NCBI GenBank assembly: GCA_050084985.1
Contig: JBITNC010000001.1
Span: forward strand, 167,958,001-168,022,000
DNA length: 64,000 nt
Source of the DNA: Nageia nagi
Lineage: Eukaryota; Pinophyta
Direction: 5' to 3'
The position numbers were made by a program, and so were the translations under genes. Numbering within the stretch: position 1 is the first letter of the stretch; each line of letters opens with the position of its first letter. The notes beneath the pieces were generated by a model that worked only from the letters and a program-made list of their open reading frames with translations, ran no database searches and was not told the DNA's origin. Positions 36,287-48,199 of the stretch are shown here, piece after piece.

Positions 36287-36767
36287 TGTTGGAATGCATA
36301 ATGTATTATTGTAAAGGTTTGTATTAAATATTTTATGTAAGTTTACTAATACTTAAGGGTATCATTTGATACCTTAAGTATTTAAGTGAATATGATAATG
36401 TAACTTGTCCTACACTCCATGTCATGAGCATCCCCCTTGGGTAAAAAGATGTGCATGTTATGCTTTTGTATATTGGATAAAAAAAAAAATTGGCCTATAA
36501 ATAGAAGGCTCTCTCTTTGTGATCACACACCAATTGTGGAGTAAAGTTATGCTATAGGATAGAAGTGTAGGAGTTGATATTATAAGGATTGTAAGAGAGT
36601 TGTATTTATGATTGAAGTAAAGATTTAGTTAATGGATGTACTCCTAGTTGGAAGAACCACTTACATCTTATGTTGTGAAATTGCTTTGTGAGTTTGTTAG
36701 ATATAATTGTGAGCTTTCATGTGATCTTGGTTGATTAGAAATTATCTTTTTAGTGTTAGTTCTTTCA
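36287..36767 (+). repeat. 5' LTR of copia element D
   Basis: 481 bp, TGTTGGAATG...TTTCA. Aligns over its full length with 44393-44885; the 3' copy carries an extra segment near 44580-44605 where this copy has an A-tract. Confidence 0.92.
36496..36504 (+). promoter_or_regulatory. Conserved TATA box in the LTR promoter
   Basis: TATAAATAG followed by aaggct. The same box is present in five LTRs of the family (7221-7229, 14314-14322 and 33119-33127 on the minus strand; 36496-36504 and 44614-44622 on the plus strand) although their surroundings have diverged. This marks it as the likely U3 core promoter. Confidence 0.7.
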
Positions 36768-36770
36768 AAT

Positions 36771-36782
36771 TGGTATCAAAGC
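36771..36782 (+). other. Primer binding site of element D
   Basis: TGGTATCAAAGC, one mismatch to the initiator-Met tRNA PBS found intact in element A; 3 nt after the LTR. Confidence 0.92.
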
Positions 36783-39734
36783 TACTTGAAGGCTTCTCTT
36801 CACATCCTTGGTGTGGAAGCTCCTTATATTTGGAGGTCTACTCTTCTTGTTTGAGGTAAAATAATTTAAAGGTATAACCCCCTAGCTTTTTTTTAATAAT
36901 TGATACTAACATTCTTTTATGATTATGTTATTTCACCTCATAGCAAACATTGCATATATAACATAATATATTATTACTCATTCTTGTTTGTTCTACTAAC
37001 AATATTTATGATGAATAGTAATACAATTGGCAAAATATGCAAGTAGATATTAACATTGTTATTATGACTATGATAGTTCCAAAATAACATAAGATATTGT
37101 TGCCTTTTTTTAATAATGTTAGGTTAGTGATCATACTTTTTTCATATAATTTCTTGGCAATAATATATTATGTATCTTGCAAAAATTTGCATTTTTTGAA
37201 GGGTTTCTTTTTTAAAAAATTTTGTAAAATGTATTTTTTTATATACATTGCAAATTTTATTTCCTACAAAATTGTTATACTTTATTAAAAAAGGGAGAAG
37301 TTTATTATTTCTATATATATATATATTTTTTAAATTACAAAATCATTAAGGGAGTTGAAACCCCTTATCTATCCGCTGAGAGTTGGTAGCACTATCAATA
37401 TATATATATATATATATATATAATTACTATTGAATTAAACCCAAAAAAATAACTCTGGTGGTCCTCGTCACCCTAGTGGCCACCCCTCCATTACCTCATA
37501 GCCTCTTATCACCCTGGTGGCCCCTATCACCTCGCTAACCACCATCACCTAGGTTCATGATCTCCACTGCCTACTGCCCTCCATCTCCACGGCCTCTTGT
37601 CACTTCACCCTCATGCCCCCCCTTTCACATCCTACCATTCCACCCTCATGGCCTCCTCTATCGCCCTTTATAGCCTCCTCCTATTGCTCCCTTATAGCTC
37701 CTAGCTCTCCATCATGCCTCTCCTATTCTCCCTCATAGCTCCCAGCTTGTCATCACACCTCTCATATGCTCATGGTAGTCCTCCTCTCTCATGGATCTTC
37801 TATCGCCTCCATGCATGGGATTTTGCTAAGCCCTATTTCGTCCTCTATTCACTTTTTCTTCCTCATCTACTAATTTGCTTGATTTTTTTTTGTAGATGCA
37901 TTAATTTTTTGTGCAATAATTTTTTATAGTCTTACAAGCAAGTTTACTTTTCTATCATGACTTGATATGTGTGGAGTAAAAATGCATAAAAGCATTAAAT
38001 TTGGTGAATGTATTCAAGTGGAGTGTGGACTTAGTCTGTCATTTTAAATGCATGAAGTGGAGTGTAGATTTCTCCCTTCATTTATTTTTATGGTTAAGTA
38101 ATGATGGCTTCTTTAATTTATTGACTTGAAGTTTTTTTTATATTTATTTATAACTTTTTATGAAGGTAAAATAATTTTTCAGAAGATAAGTTTCTTAGCA
38201 TACAAATATTTTTTCATCTAAAGTATATTTATCTTAAGGGTTATTTTTTAAAGTAAAAGGAGGGAAATTCTTTTGTGAAATTCCTTTACTTTAAAAATTT
38301 TAGGGACTTAAATATTCTTAAGTTAATAAGACATGCTTAGAACTTAATTTTTTAAGCTAATAATATATACTTAGAACTTAAATTTTTTAAGTTGAAGTAA
38401 TGCATGATTATTACTTAAGTTAGATGCCTTTTACTTTCTTATGCAAGTTATGGAAATAATGCATGGTATATTTTGATATATCTTCAAGTTTTTGAAAATA
38501 ATGCATATTTATGCCTCTTTAATTTTTATGAATAAGCTAGTTCTTATGAAAAACAATGCATGCTTAGTACTTAATTTTTTTTTTAAGTTAATGATGCATT
38601 TTTTTACTTAATTTTTTGATGCATAATACTTATTTTATAATGCATGCTTACTTAAGTTTTTTAAGTTATGGATTGATGCATACTTCCTACTTAATTCTTA
38701 AGTTAAATAATGCATACTTCTTATTTAATTTATTAGAATGGTGTATGCTTACTTAAATTTTAAAGCTATGTGAATAATGCATTTTTTTGGCTTAATGCTT
38801 AAAGCTTAATTTTTTTCAATACATGCTCAAGGATTTAAAATTTTTTAAGATGCATGCTTATGACTTAATAATGCACATTGAGTATTTATCCTTATGCAAA
38901 GTATGGAATGGACTTGTGCAAAATAAGTGATGATGTAAAGATGTCTTTTAGAGGTTGATAAACAAAACCCATTGGACACTTAGGTTTCAAATTTTTGCAT
39001 GGATGATGTTTTACTTATGCTCTTTTACTTTATGTTTTGCACTTTGATTTATTTACTTATGCAAATAAAAATGCAAATATTGATATGAGTAACCTCCTAA
39101 AATGAACACATTCGCATGTACATTCCACAACATGACTTGTTTGGGGAGCCATGAAGTGAGAACATGTGGACTGAAATCTTTGAGTTTGATGATCCAAATG
39201 GTGAAAAGTTTGTACTTCTTAATTACCCTTAAGTCCTCTATTGGTTTGGATTTAACTTCAATAGGTGGATAGGTATGTGTTTAGTAATACCACATATTTG
39301 CACATCCATTTAGGGATTATCTTAATTACTTAAGAGGACAACTTGAAACCTAATCAAGATTAATAATTTGACCAATTCAATAAATATCAAAACCTTAGAA
39401 AATAGCAAATACTTTTTCTTATGAGAGTATATTGCTATCTAAGGGGAATTGGTTGAGGATTGCTAAGACCTAGGCTCCTCTTGTGTGGGCATCCAAGTGA
39501 AAGCCTAATTTTAGATAAGAAAATAAGCCTCAATAATGTCACTCTACATCTATGGTTCTTGAGATAAGAAATGTATTTGGATACATGGGTTCTTATTTAA
39601 CATTTGCACTTGTGATTCAAATCAAGTATGTCTTTAGTGTTAAATGTAACATGTATTATTTACTTGATTAAAATTTAATATTTAATATTATTTATTGAAC
39701 CACATGCTTATTATTTCACATTCTTATGTAGCAA
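36783..39734 (+). other. Long 5' leader of element D
   Basis: About 2.9 kb without coding motifs. The first 150 bp match the leader of A (shared 'tatatttggaggtc', 'gaggtaaa', 'ggtataac'). T-rich sequence, then TA repeats (about 37310-37325 and 37398-37422), then a C/T-rich block of about 37450-37870 follow. From 38000 to 38950 the phrase 'taatgcat..ctta.ttaa' recurs many times in diverged form. A segment near 38960-39000 ('aaacccattgga', 'acttaggtttcaa') again matches A. The open frame 37714-37929 lies in the C/T-rich block and has no motif. Confidence 0.6.
37398..37422. repeat. TA microsatellite
   Basis: Uninterrupted TA repeat at the left edge of the C/T-rich leader block of element D. Confidence 0.9.
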
Positions 39735-42700
39735 ATGGAAGAATCCTTTTTACCCAAACATATTTTTAATGGTTTTAACTATGAAATTTAAGAACTTTAG
39801 ATGAGAGCTAAATTGCAGATAAGGAAGCTTTGGTAAATAGTAAATGAAAACCTTATACCTCCTACAGATGAGAAGGCACTAGAGGTTTATAACATGAAGA
39901 ATGAGTTAACAACCTCCATGATTTACTGTGCAGTCTCAAATGATGTGCTCCTGATTATTTCCTCTTCAAACTTGGTAAAGGAAGCATGGGATAAGCTTAA
40001 GCAAATCTACCTTGGTTCAAACTTTTCAACAAGATTTACCATTCTTCAAAATTTACTTCAATCTTATCAAAGAAAAGAAAGAATATAGATATCTACTTGA
40101 ATAAAATCATTGACCTAAAGATGAAACTTGTTGCTTATGGATGCAATTGGATCAATGATGAGTTCATGAACTTTATCATGCTTCAAAACCTTTCTTCAAA
40201 GTTTAGATACTTTGTAACAGTTATAGAAACAAGGCTTGATGATGAAGAAAAAGTCCTCCCTTGAGAACCTTTCAAAACACCTATTAAAGCATGAGAAAAA
40301 TCTTAACAATAAAGTATTTATTTCTTCTTCTAAGGATAATAACATTACTGTTGAAGCAACTAAAACTTCTTTCAAGAAGAAGTTCAACTATCAAAAGAAA
40401 TCTTATCCTTCTTCCTTTAAAAGGTATGAGAAAATAGGTAGTGGCTACATAGCAAGAACAATAACCATAGTAGCAAAAATAATGGTAACAACAACCACTT
40501 CAAGTAAAGAGATGGAAAAGGTAAAGTAAATAATCTTTATCCTAAGAAAAAATTTGATGGTAATTGTAACTATTATGGCATTCAAAGTCACAAAGAAGTT
40601 GATTGCTACAAAAAGAAAAGAGAAGAAAAGAATAAAGGTAATGGAAATATAAAAAACTACAAAGAAAAGAAAAATACTCATGTTAGTTTTGCTATGATGC
40701 TCTACTCCATGTCTCACTCTTTTTCATCTAAATGGATTGTTGACTTTGGTTGCACTAATCACCTATGCTTTGAAAAGAAAAATTTTAAGAACTTTCACAA
40801 GTATAAAAAAGATGTAGTTGTGATAGGTGATAACTCTACCCTTGAAGTTCAAGAAATTGGGAGTGTGCTGATTTATGAAAAGGTTTTTGAAAATGTTCTC
40901 TATATTCCTAAGTTAAGGATGAACCTTCTCTCTAAGATACAAGTTGCTAGAAAAAGGTACTCTTTTGAGTTCAACTCTCAATCTTGATGCATTAAGAAAG
41001 GACTTGCCATTTTGATTAAAAGATCTGTGAAAGATAACCTCTACATTATGGATCAAGTTTTATAAAATATATGTCTTGCTTCTAGTGTGTGTTCTAAAGG
41101 TAATATTTGGAACCATTATTTAGAGCACCTTAATCACAAGAGTATTCAAGTCATGAAATACCAAGAACTTATAGAAGGTTTGCCTTCAATTTCTCCTTTG
41201 GTTTGTCTATGTGAGAAGTGCATTCTTGGCAAGATGCATAGATACAAATTTAAAAAAGATAAGATAACAAGAGCATCTCAACCTCTTCAACTTATGCATT
41301 TAGATTTGATGGGTCCATTTTATACTAAATCACGTAGAGAAGTATCTTATGTCTTGACCTTTATTGAATACTTTAGTAGGATGACCTTTGGGTATCTACT
41401 TGAGCACAAGGATCAAACCTTTGAGAGTTTTAAGGTTTTTAAGGCCTTTGTTGAGAATCAAACTAACTTTAAAATCAAGATGTTGAGATCAAATAATGGA
41501 GGATAATATAACAGTAATGAGTTTAATAACTATTGTGATAAGTATGGAATTAAGAGGTAGTTTATAATTCCATAGACTTCTCAGCAGAATGGTGTTGTTG
41601 AAAGAAAAAATAGAATAATTATGGAGATGGCTAGATGCATGTTGGGTAATATTCCTAAATTCTTATGAAATGAAGCTATAAGCACTACTATATACACCTT
41701 GAATAGGTGTCTCACAAAAGTTATTTAGAGTAAAACTCATTTTGAGGCATGGTCAAGAAGAAAACCTAATATTTCTCACCTTAGGGTGTTTGGTTGTGAA
41801 GCATTCTCTTACATTATTTTTAAGAAAAGGAATAAGTTGGATAAAAGAGCTAAAAAATGCATCTTTATAGGTTATAACAGTCAACATAGAGGCTACAAGC
41901 TCTACTCTCCAACCTATAAAGCAATCTTCATTTCAAGGGATGTAAAGTTCAATGAACTTCTTAAAGAATCTACTTCTAATGAAGATGTTGATGATCTAAA
42001 GGATTCTTAAGTTTCTCCTAGCTGGTTGGATATTAATCTAAATAAGTCATCTTAGAAACAAAATTCTCTAACATAAAGGGTAATAAGGAGCATGACCTTG
42101 AACAAATCTTTAATTACCAAGATTGATAATAAGCATGAGCCCTCAAACTTCAAAAAAGCTTCTAAGCATAGTGCTGGATGGAAGCTATGAAAGTGGAGTA
42201 TGAGGCACTTATGAAAAATAAAACTTGGAACTTGGTTCCTTATCCTAATGAAAAGAATGTGATTGGTAATAAGTGGATCTACAAGGTCAAGTTCAATTTA
42301 GTTGGAGATATTGAAAAATACAAGGCAAGGCTAGTAGCTAAAGGTTTTACTTAGAAATATAATGTAGATTATGAGAAAACCTTTGCTCCTGTGGCAAAGA
42401 TGCCTAGTGTGAAAGTTATTCTTGCTCTTTCTATAGCTCAAGTATGGAAAGTTTTTCAACTTAACATTAAGAGTGCATTTTTCAATGGTGACTTAGATGT
42501 GAAAATCTTCATGAACCAACTAGAAGGGTTTATTATGGAAGAAAAAGAGTCCTTTGTGTGCAAGCTACAGAAAGATTTTAAGGTACTTTGTAGACATTGG
42601 ATTATCCAAGTATTTTTCTAACTCTGATCTATATGTGCTCAATCAAAGAAAAGATGTGGTATTGATTCTCTTTTATGTGGATGATCTTTTGATTACTAAG

Positions 42701-43585
42701 AATAATGATGAAATCATTCAAGAATGCATATCCAAACTTAAGTCAACATTTGAAATAACTGATCTTAGTCTTTTGCATTACTATCTTAGAATGCAAGTAT
42801 ATCAATACAAGAATTGTACTTACCTAAATCAATCTAAGTATATATCAAACATCTTACAGAAATTTGGAATGGAAGAGTGTAGATATGTTGCAATCCTAGT
42901 CTCTCTTGATATTATTATTTGTCTAAGCTCCAACTCTCAATTAGCTAATGGTATAGCTTACAGGTAATTAATTGGTAGTCTTTTGTATTTGACTATATAT
43001 AGGCCAGATATTACCTTTGCAATGAATTTGATGGCATGATTAATGCAAAAACTATATGTTGAGCATTACAATGCCATTAAGAAAATCTTAAGGTATGTTG
43101 CAAGGACTAAGGATCTTGCTCTTAAGTATTCCAAGTTGCCCTCATTTGTTCTCTTTGGATTCTTAGATTCTGACTATGAGGGAGATAGAGATGATAGGAA
43201 CTCAACCTCTATGTATGTGTTTAGGATTGGTTTAGGTGCTATCTCTTGGGCTTCTAAGAAGTAACCTACTATTTCTCTTTCCACCATAGAAGCTAAATAT
43301 CATGCCAGGTATGAGCAAAGTGGCTCATCTTTGATCTTTTCAGATAATCAGTTGGCTATTTCTTTAGCTAATAATCTAATGTTATATAAAAGAACAAAAC
43401 ATGTAGAAATACATGTCTATTTTATTAAAGAGAAGGTTCTTGATGGTATCATACACCTAAAGTATTGTCTATCCACCTTGAAATCCATTGATTTGTTCAA
43501 CAAGCCCCTCCTAGAAGCTTAGTTTTGTAAGCTTAGGGATGCTATTGAGTTGGTGAAGTTACCATTAAGAGGGAGTGAAGTTTGA
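39735..43585 (+). pseudogene. Copia gag-pol polyprotein of element D (decayed)
   Basis: Gag-PR-INT-RT-RNase H order typical of Ty1/copia. The start is taken at 39735, where MEESFLPKHIFNGFNYEI begins, the usual copia Gag opening. Zinc knuckle near 40567-40608: C-N-Y-Y-G...SHKEVDC, with the second Cys replaced by Tyr. Protease near 40732: WIVDFGCTNHLC, D-F-G instead of D-S-G. Integrase 41087-42000: zinc-binding H/H/C/C part ending CEKC, first Asp in MHLDLMGP, then LRSNNGG where the second Asp is expected, so the catalytic triad is broken, and GVVERKNR. RT 42175-42970: KWIYKVKFNLVGDIEKY, FAPVAKMPS, and an intact YVDD; near 42590 a deletion with frameshift removes the segment before GLSKYFSNSDLYV. 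RNase H 43043-43520 has DSDYEGDRDDR and FSDNQLAIS; a deletion near 43305 removes the usual intervening piece. Ends RGSEV then TGA. Non-functional. Confidence 0.9.
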
Positions 43586-43689
43586 ATTATTATGTTGAAT
43601 TCATGTTTATGATAAAAAAATTCACCCTTAGGAGGATTTTATGTTGTATAGTGTTGATTTTGTTGTACACCTTCATGGTAAGTTCACTC

Positions 43690-43935
43690 TATGTGAGGAA
43701 CTTGTTGTACAAATTAGCCAATCTATAATTGTTTAGTTATCCATGTGTGAGGAACTCTTATGTGTCTTTTGATACTATTTAGTTATCCATATGTGAGGAA
43801 CTCATATGCACATACTCTATTTTGGTCAATCTAGCACTGTTCAGTTATCCATGTGTAAGGAAATCTTATGTGTCTTTCAACACTGTTTAGTTATTCATAT
43901 GTGAGAAACTTGTATGTGCATACTCTATTTTGTAA
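43690..43935 (+). repeat. Tandem repeats in the 3' tail of element D (about 2 units)
   Basis: Same unit as 21640-22125 in opposite orientation: 'ttagttatccatatgtgagg' half-units alternating with 'cacatactctattttg' linkers. Lies between the pol stop and the PPT. Confidence 0.8.
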
Positions 43936-44383
43936 TGATAATCAATACATGTCTTATATAAAGTAGGTGATTATAATTTTTTGATATGGCATCTTCGTGA
44001 TGACTTATAAGGCACCATTGATCAATTCATGATGGCATTTGTGTGACTCATCTATCTTTGATGAGATGAATATGTTTCATCTAACGGATCTTATTATTTG
44101 AGCTACTTATAACTTGCAAGTTCCTTTGAGATTGCAAGTTACTTACCTCAGATATTTAGACTCTTAAAAAGTCTTCATGACTTCCAGTTGGATGACTACT
44201 TCATGTACATTGAAACTGATTATGGTTAATGATTATATTTGACAAAGTAGTGAGTCTTAAATTAGATCTTTCTTACTTCACAAATATGTAAAAAGTTCTC
44301 ATCTCCACTGTATCTATTTGAAGAAGAACTCTCTTACTTTCTCTTCTTCTTATCTCTTACTCAATCTATCCCAATATTGCATT

Positions 44384-44392
44384 AAGAGGGAG
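44384..44392 (+). other. Polypurine tract of element D
   Basis: AAGAGGGAG immediately before the 3' LTR start TGTTGG. Confidence 0.85.
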
Positions 44393-44885
44393 TGTTGGAA
44401 TGTATAATGCATTATTGTAAAGGTTTGTATTAAATCTTCTATGTAAGTTTACTAATATTTAAGGTATCATTTGATACCTTAAGTATTTAAGTGAATATGA
44501 TAATGTAACTTGTCATACACTCCATGTCATGAGCATTCCTCTTGGTTAAAAGGATGTGCATGTCATGCTTTTGTTCATTAGATAAAAGAGTGATCTAAAG
44601 AGGGATTTTGGCCTATAAATAGAAGGCTCCCTCTTTGTGATCACATACCAATTGTGGAGTAAAGTTATGCTATAGGATAAAAGTGTAGGAGTTGAGATTA
44701 GGAGGATTGTAAGAGAGTTGTATTTGTGATTAAAGTAAAGATCTAATTAGTGGATGTACTCTTAGTTGGAGAAAACACTTACATCTTGTATTGTGAGATT
44801 ACTATATGAGTTTGTTAGATGTAATTATAAGCTTTCATTTGATCTTGGTTAATTAGAAATTATCTTGTTAGTATTAGTTCCTTTA
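44393..44885 (+). repeat. 3' LTR of copia element D
   Basis: 493 bp, paired with 36287-36767. The terminal dinucleotide is TA where the 5' copy has CA, consistent with a C-to-T change. TATA box at 44614-44622. Confidence 0.92.
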
Positions 44886-47540
44886 GGAAAAAACTTAAAC
44901 TTTCTTCAAAAAGAAAGAGTACAAGATTATAACTCAAGCATCAATAAGAAATATCCACTAATATTGATAGCTTTGCACAAGGGGGCAATGATCAATGGAT
45001 ATCTGATGTAAAAAGCTTCATAGAAGAGTCCCCTAATACAATGATGGATCAAAGAGTTCAAACTAATGAAAATCCCCAATATGAAAGCTTCTAAACACCA
45101 AGGGATTAAATATTACTTGGGAGTTCTTTCTCAACTAAGGATGTAAGCATAACAAAATCTGCTTATCAAGTGGTGGAGTAAGGTACTCAAAGCAATAATA
45201 AATCAAATGGACATACACCTCATGGAATATAGGAACTAAGGATGAGCATAACTTCATCACCAAAAAAGGAAGAGATTTTGAAAGCAATCAATGAAATCAA
45301 TAATATCTTGAGAGATGTTTTTTAGAAAGAAAAATCCACCATTATCAAATTTCTTTAGGAAACATGGATGCTAGAAATAACTTACATTATTAATGCCTTA
45401 GAAATTAAATAATCCATCAAGAGAATGACCTATAGTGAATCACCAATGTGTTAGATTCAAATATATAATAGTATGAATACCATGATGTTCATACCTAATC
45501 TTTAGAAGAGTAGATCTTTGTAAGAAATAAAAACTCCTTTGATAATCTAGCCTTCACATTATCATATTCCTAGCATTTACGTTGGTCACATCGCCAATGT
45601 TGATATTCCTATAAATGTTGAGTTTTTAGCTAAATAAATGAATCAATAAAATTTGCCAAAAGAAAAAATCATGGAAATTAAAAATAAAGTGATACCTAGC
45701 ATTGATGTTGATGCTCCAATGAGCTTAGGAGATTTATTCTAATAAGATCAAAATCATATCTATGACCAAAAATAACAGGTGCATGTGAGGATGAAGAAAT
45801 TGATTTCAAAGAAGTTATTGGTCTTAAAGTTGATGATAAAGATAAGGAAATCAAAGAAATGCTTCATCGATTCATGGAACCTTATCCTCATTGGAAAAAT
45901 TCAGAAAATAAAATCAAGTACAAGTATCTCAATGGTTGAAAAATATATTATTATGACCAACCACCAATAAATTAAAAGGTACATTATTAAAAATCATTTA
46001 TAGATCAACTTCATAAACATCATGATGAATAAATATGTATCTTTTATACTAAATATAAGAGACCATTGTTAGTGGATAGTGATTCTAATATAGATCCATA
46101 AGAAGAATGGAAAGCATAGTTCCATCATTGTATTACTTTAGTAATACAATTATTATCAGGATGGACAACAGAGGGAAATGATGTCAAGGCTACCATACTT
46201 AGTAGACATGATGATAGATACCTAATGAAGTTATCACTTAAGGGGTTAGATAAAACTTTTGGGATCATCATACAATATATAATAGATGATAGAGATCATA
46301 AGGAAGGATATTTCCAAATCTTGCATACTCCAAAAAAACATGTACAATAGCATGAAGTTATTCAAAAAGAGAATATGTTTCCAAATCAGAAATTGATGAG
46401 CTTACCAAGATATTTTATGAATTAATAACTTTACATGATAAAGGATTTCAACAAGAAGAATAGATAAATCTATTTTGTCATAGAATAAGAGCAATTATGG
46501 TAGATACAGAAAAGAGTTTGAAGTTTATAAAATACGAAGGTCATGAGAATTCAAGCTTTGCACATACACATTTATGAAGATGAAGTATTAGTTATCAATT
46601 ATTACTTGAACAAGGATTTGCATGCTAAGCTATTTTAGAATCCAAGCTTACACATACACATTCAAGATTTTGCACAACTTAAGAAATTGTTCATTGATGC
46701 TTTCAAGATATATGTTCCCAAGGATACTCCATTTGTTGAGATGATTCAATAAAAGAAAAGAGAAAGTCAAATAATTAATGATTTCATAAAATATTAGAGA
46801 AAAATAACTAATAATATTATCTTTAATGATAAGTACAAGCTTGAATAATTCATTCAATCATAATAATAAAATATAAGATAATTTATTTTGATTATAGAAA
46901 ATTACCATTACATACTTTTCTTCACAATGTTATAGAAAATGAAAGTTTTATGATAAGATGTGGAGAATGAAAAAATTAAAAGAGGCATAATATTCCACTC
47001 AAGTTAAGACAAGATAAAAATCAATCCAAATCATTCATTGTGGAAAATATGGAAAAAGCTAAAGAAATCAATAAGCAACCTAATAAAGAATCTAGAAAAT
47101 TCATACCTATTCATGATGATATTGATGAAATGCTTTACCACTTGGTCAAGAGTAAGCTTTTGGTTTTATCCACTCCTCAAAGCAAAGATACCAAGTTTTT
47201 TCCTATTGTTCAATATGATAATTTATGTAATTATCATGAACAAAGATGTCATAACCAAGGATTATCAACAATTGAAGCATAAGATCCAAGACTTGGTGGA
47301 TAGTGGGAAGATCTCATTTCCTCCTCCAAAAGCATCAAAGGTAATGAACGATGGAACTCAACATGAATAAAACATGAATTTAGGGATCTACAATAAACTT
47401 TTTCATTGGTTTATCAAAGCTAAATATTATAACAGGTCAATCAATTTCGTAGAAGAATTCCAAAAGCATGCAAAACAATTACAAGTCCTTATAGGAATTG
47501 TACTTGTCAATACTTTTAAGATTATTTTAATTTCATTATT
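44886..47540 (+). pseudogene. Ty3/gypsy Gag of element J, decayed
   Basis: Plus-strand Gag with stops and frame changes. Recognisable parts: a capsid-like segment near 46570-46860 (NYYLNKDLHAKLF, then IQDFAQLKKLFIDAFKIY and QKKRESQIINDFIKY), the usual region of plant gypsy Gag before the nucleocapsid; and near 47200-47340 a C-x2-H...C knuckle-like segment (CNYHEQ, then CHN) followed across a frame change by LKHKIQDLVDSGKISFPPP, which matches the 'K.KIQ.LID.G.I' tail after the gypsy knuckle. The part before 45750 is coding-like but not assignable. No protease or RT follows; by 47540 coding sequence ends. It begins right after the target duplication of element D, so D landed upstream of this gag. 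Confidence 0.65.
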
Positions 47541-48199
47541 TTTCTATTTTTGATGTTTGAAATCAACAAAAAAATAAAAAATAGAGTATTTTTTGCATAT
47601 GTATCCTAGCATCAGTGTTGCCAATAATACTAACACTAGCCATCAGGATATTTTCATCTAAAAAAATGTTAAGATTGATTATGCATTGTTCATAATAATA
47701 ATAACATTTCATTCCTTGAATAAAAAATGTAAAGTTCATTTTTTTTTCCAAAAAACTTAGAAAAATTGCATAGTTATGATAAAATGGTCTCAATTTTTTT
47801 CTTTTAAAATTTCTTCTTTACAAAGATGTGCATTGCATGTCTTAGATCACATCATTAGGTGCATTTTGTTTCTATCATCTCAATGTTAGCATTGAGGCAC
47901 ATATGTCTTATTTTTTATAATAATCCATTTATTTATTCATAAAAAAATCACAAAAATCATATTAAAAATATCAAAAACTATGCATAAATAGAAAAAAATT
48001 AAAAAATATAATTTGGTCCAAAATTGTTAAGGTCTCATATATGTCATAAAAGGTACAAAGGGGTATAAAATACACATCTAGGTACTTTTTTCATCACCTT
48101 GTACATTATGCTCACTATGTGCTTTTCTTTTTCCTATGGTGGACCTAAACCTAGAAAGAGACATTCTTAGGTGTTTTGTGCCCATTTCTCATTCTAGCA
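47541..48199. other. Interval without a recognised gene
   Basis: Very AT-rich, with A and T tracts. The minus-strand open frame 47563-47793 is low-complexity. It separates the plus-strand gag from the minus-strand extra ORF. Confidence 0.5.

Larger units (their letters stand above)
36287..44885 (+). mobile_element. Ty1/copia element D, full length but decayed
   Basis: Plus-strand copia element of about 8.6 kb: 5' LTR 36287-36767, PBS 36771-36782, leader of about 2.9 kb, gag-pol 39735-43585, tail with tandem repeats, PPT 44384-44392, 3' LTR 44393-44885. Target duplication GGAAG (36282-36286) and GGAAA (44886-44890), one transition apart. It interrupts the leader of gypsy element J. The LTRs differ by roughly 9% by hand count, so it is older than the copia element at 54258-59901. 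Confidence 0.9.

Noticed and set aside
37450-37870. Host exon or proline-rich protein gene
   Set aside because: C/T-rich low-complexity sequence with stops in the frames checked and no splice-supported reading. It lies inside the leader of copia D.
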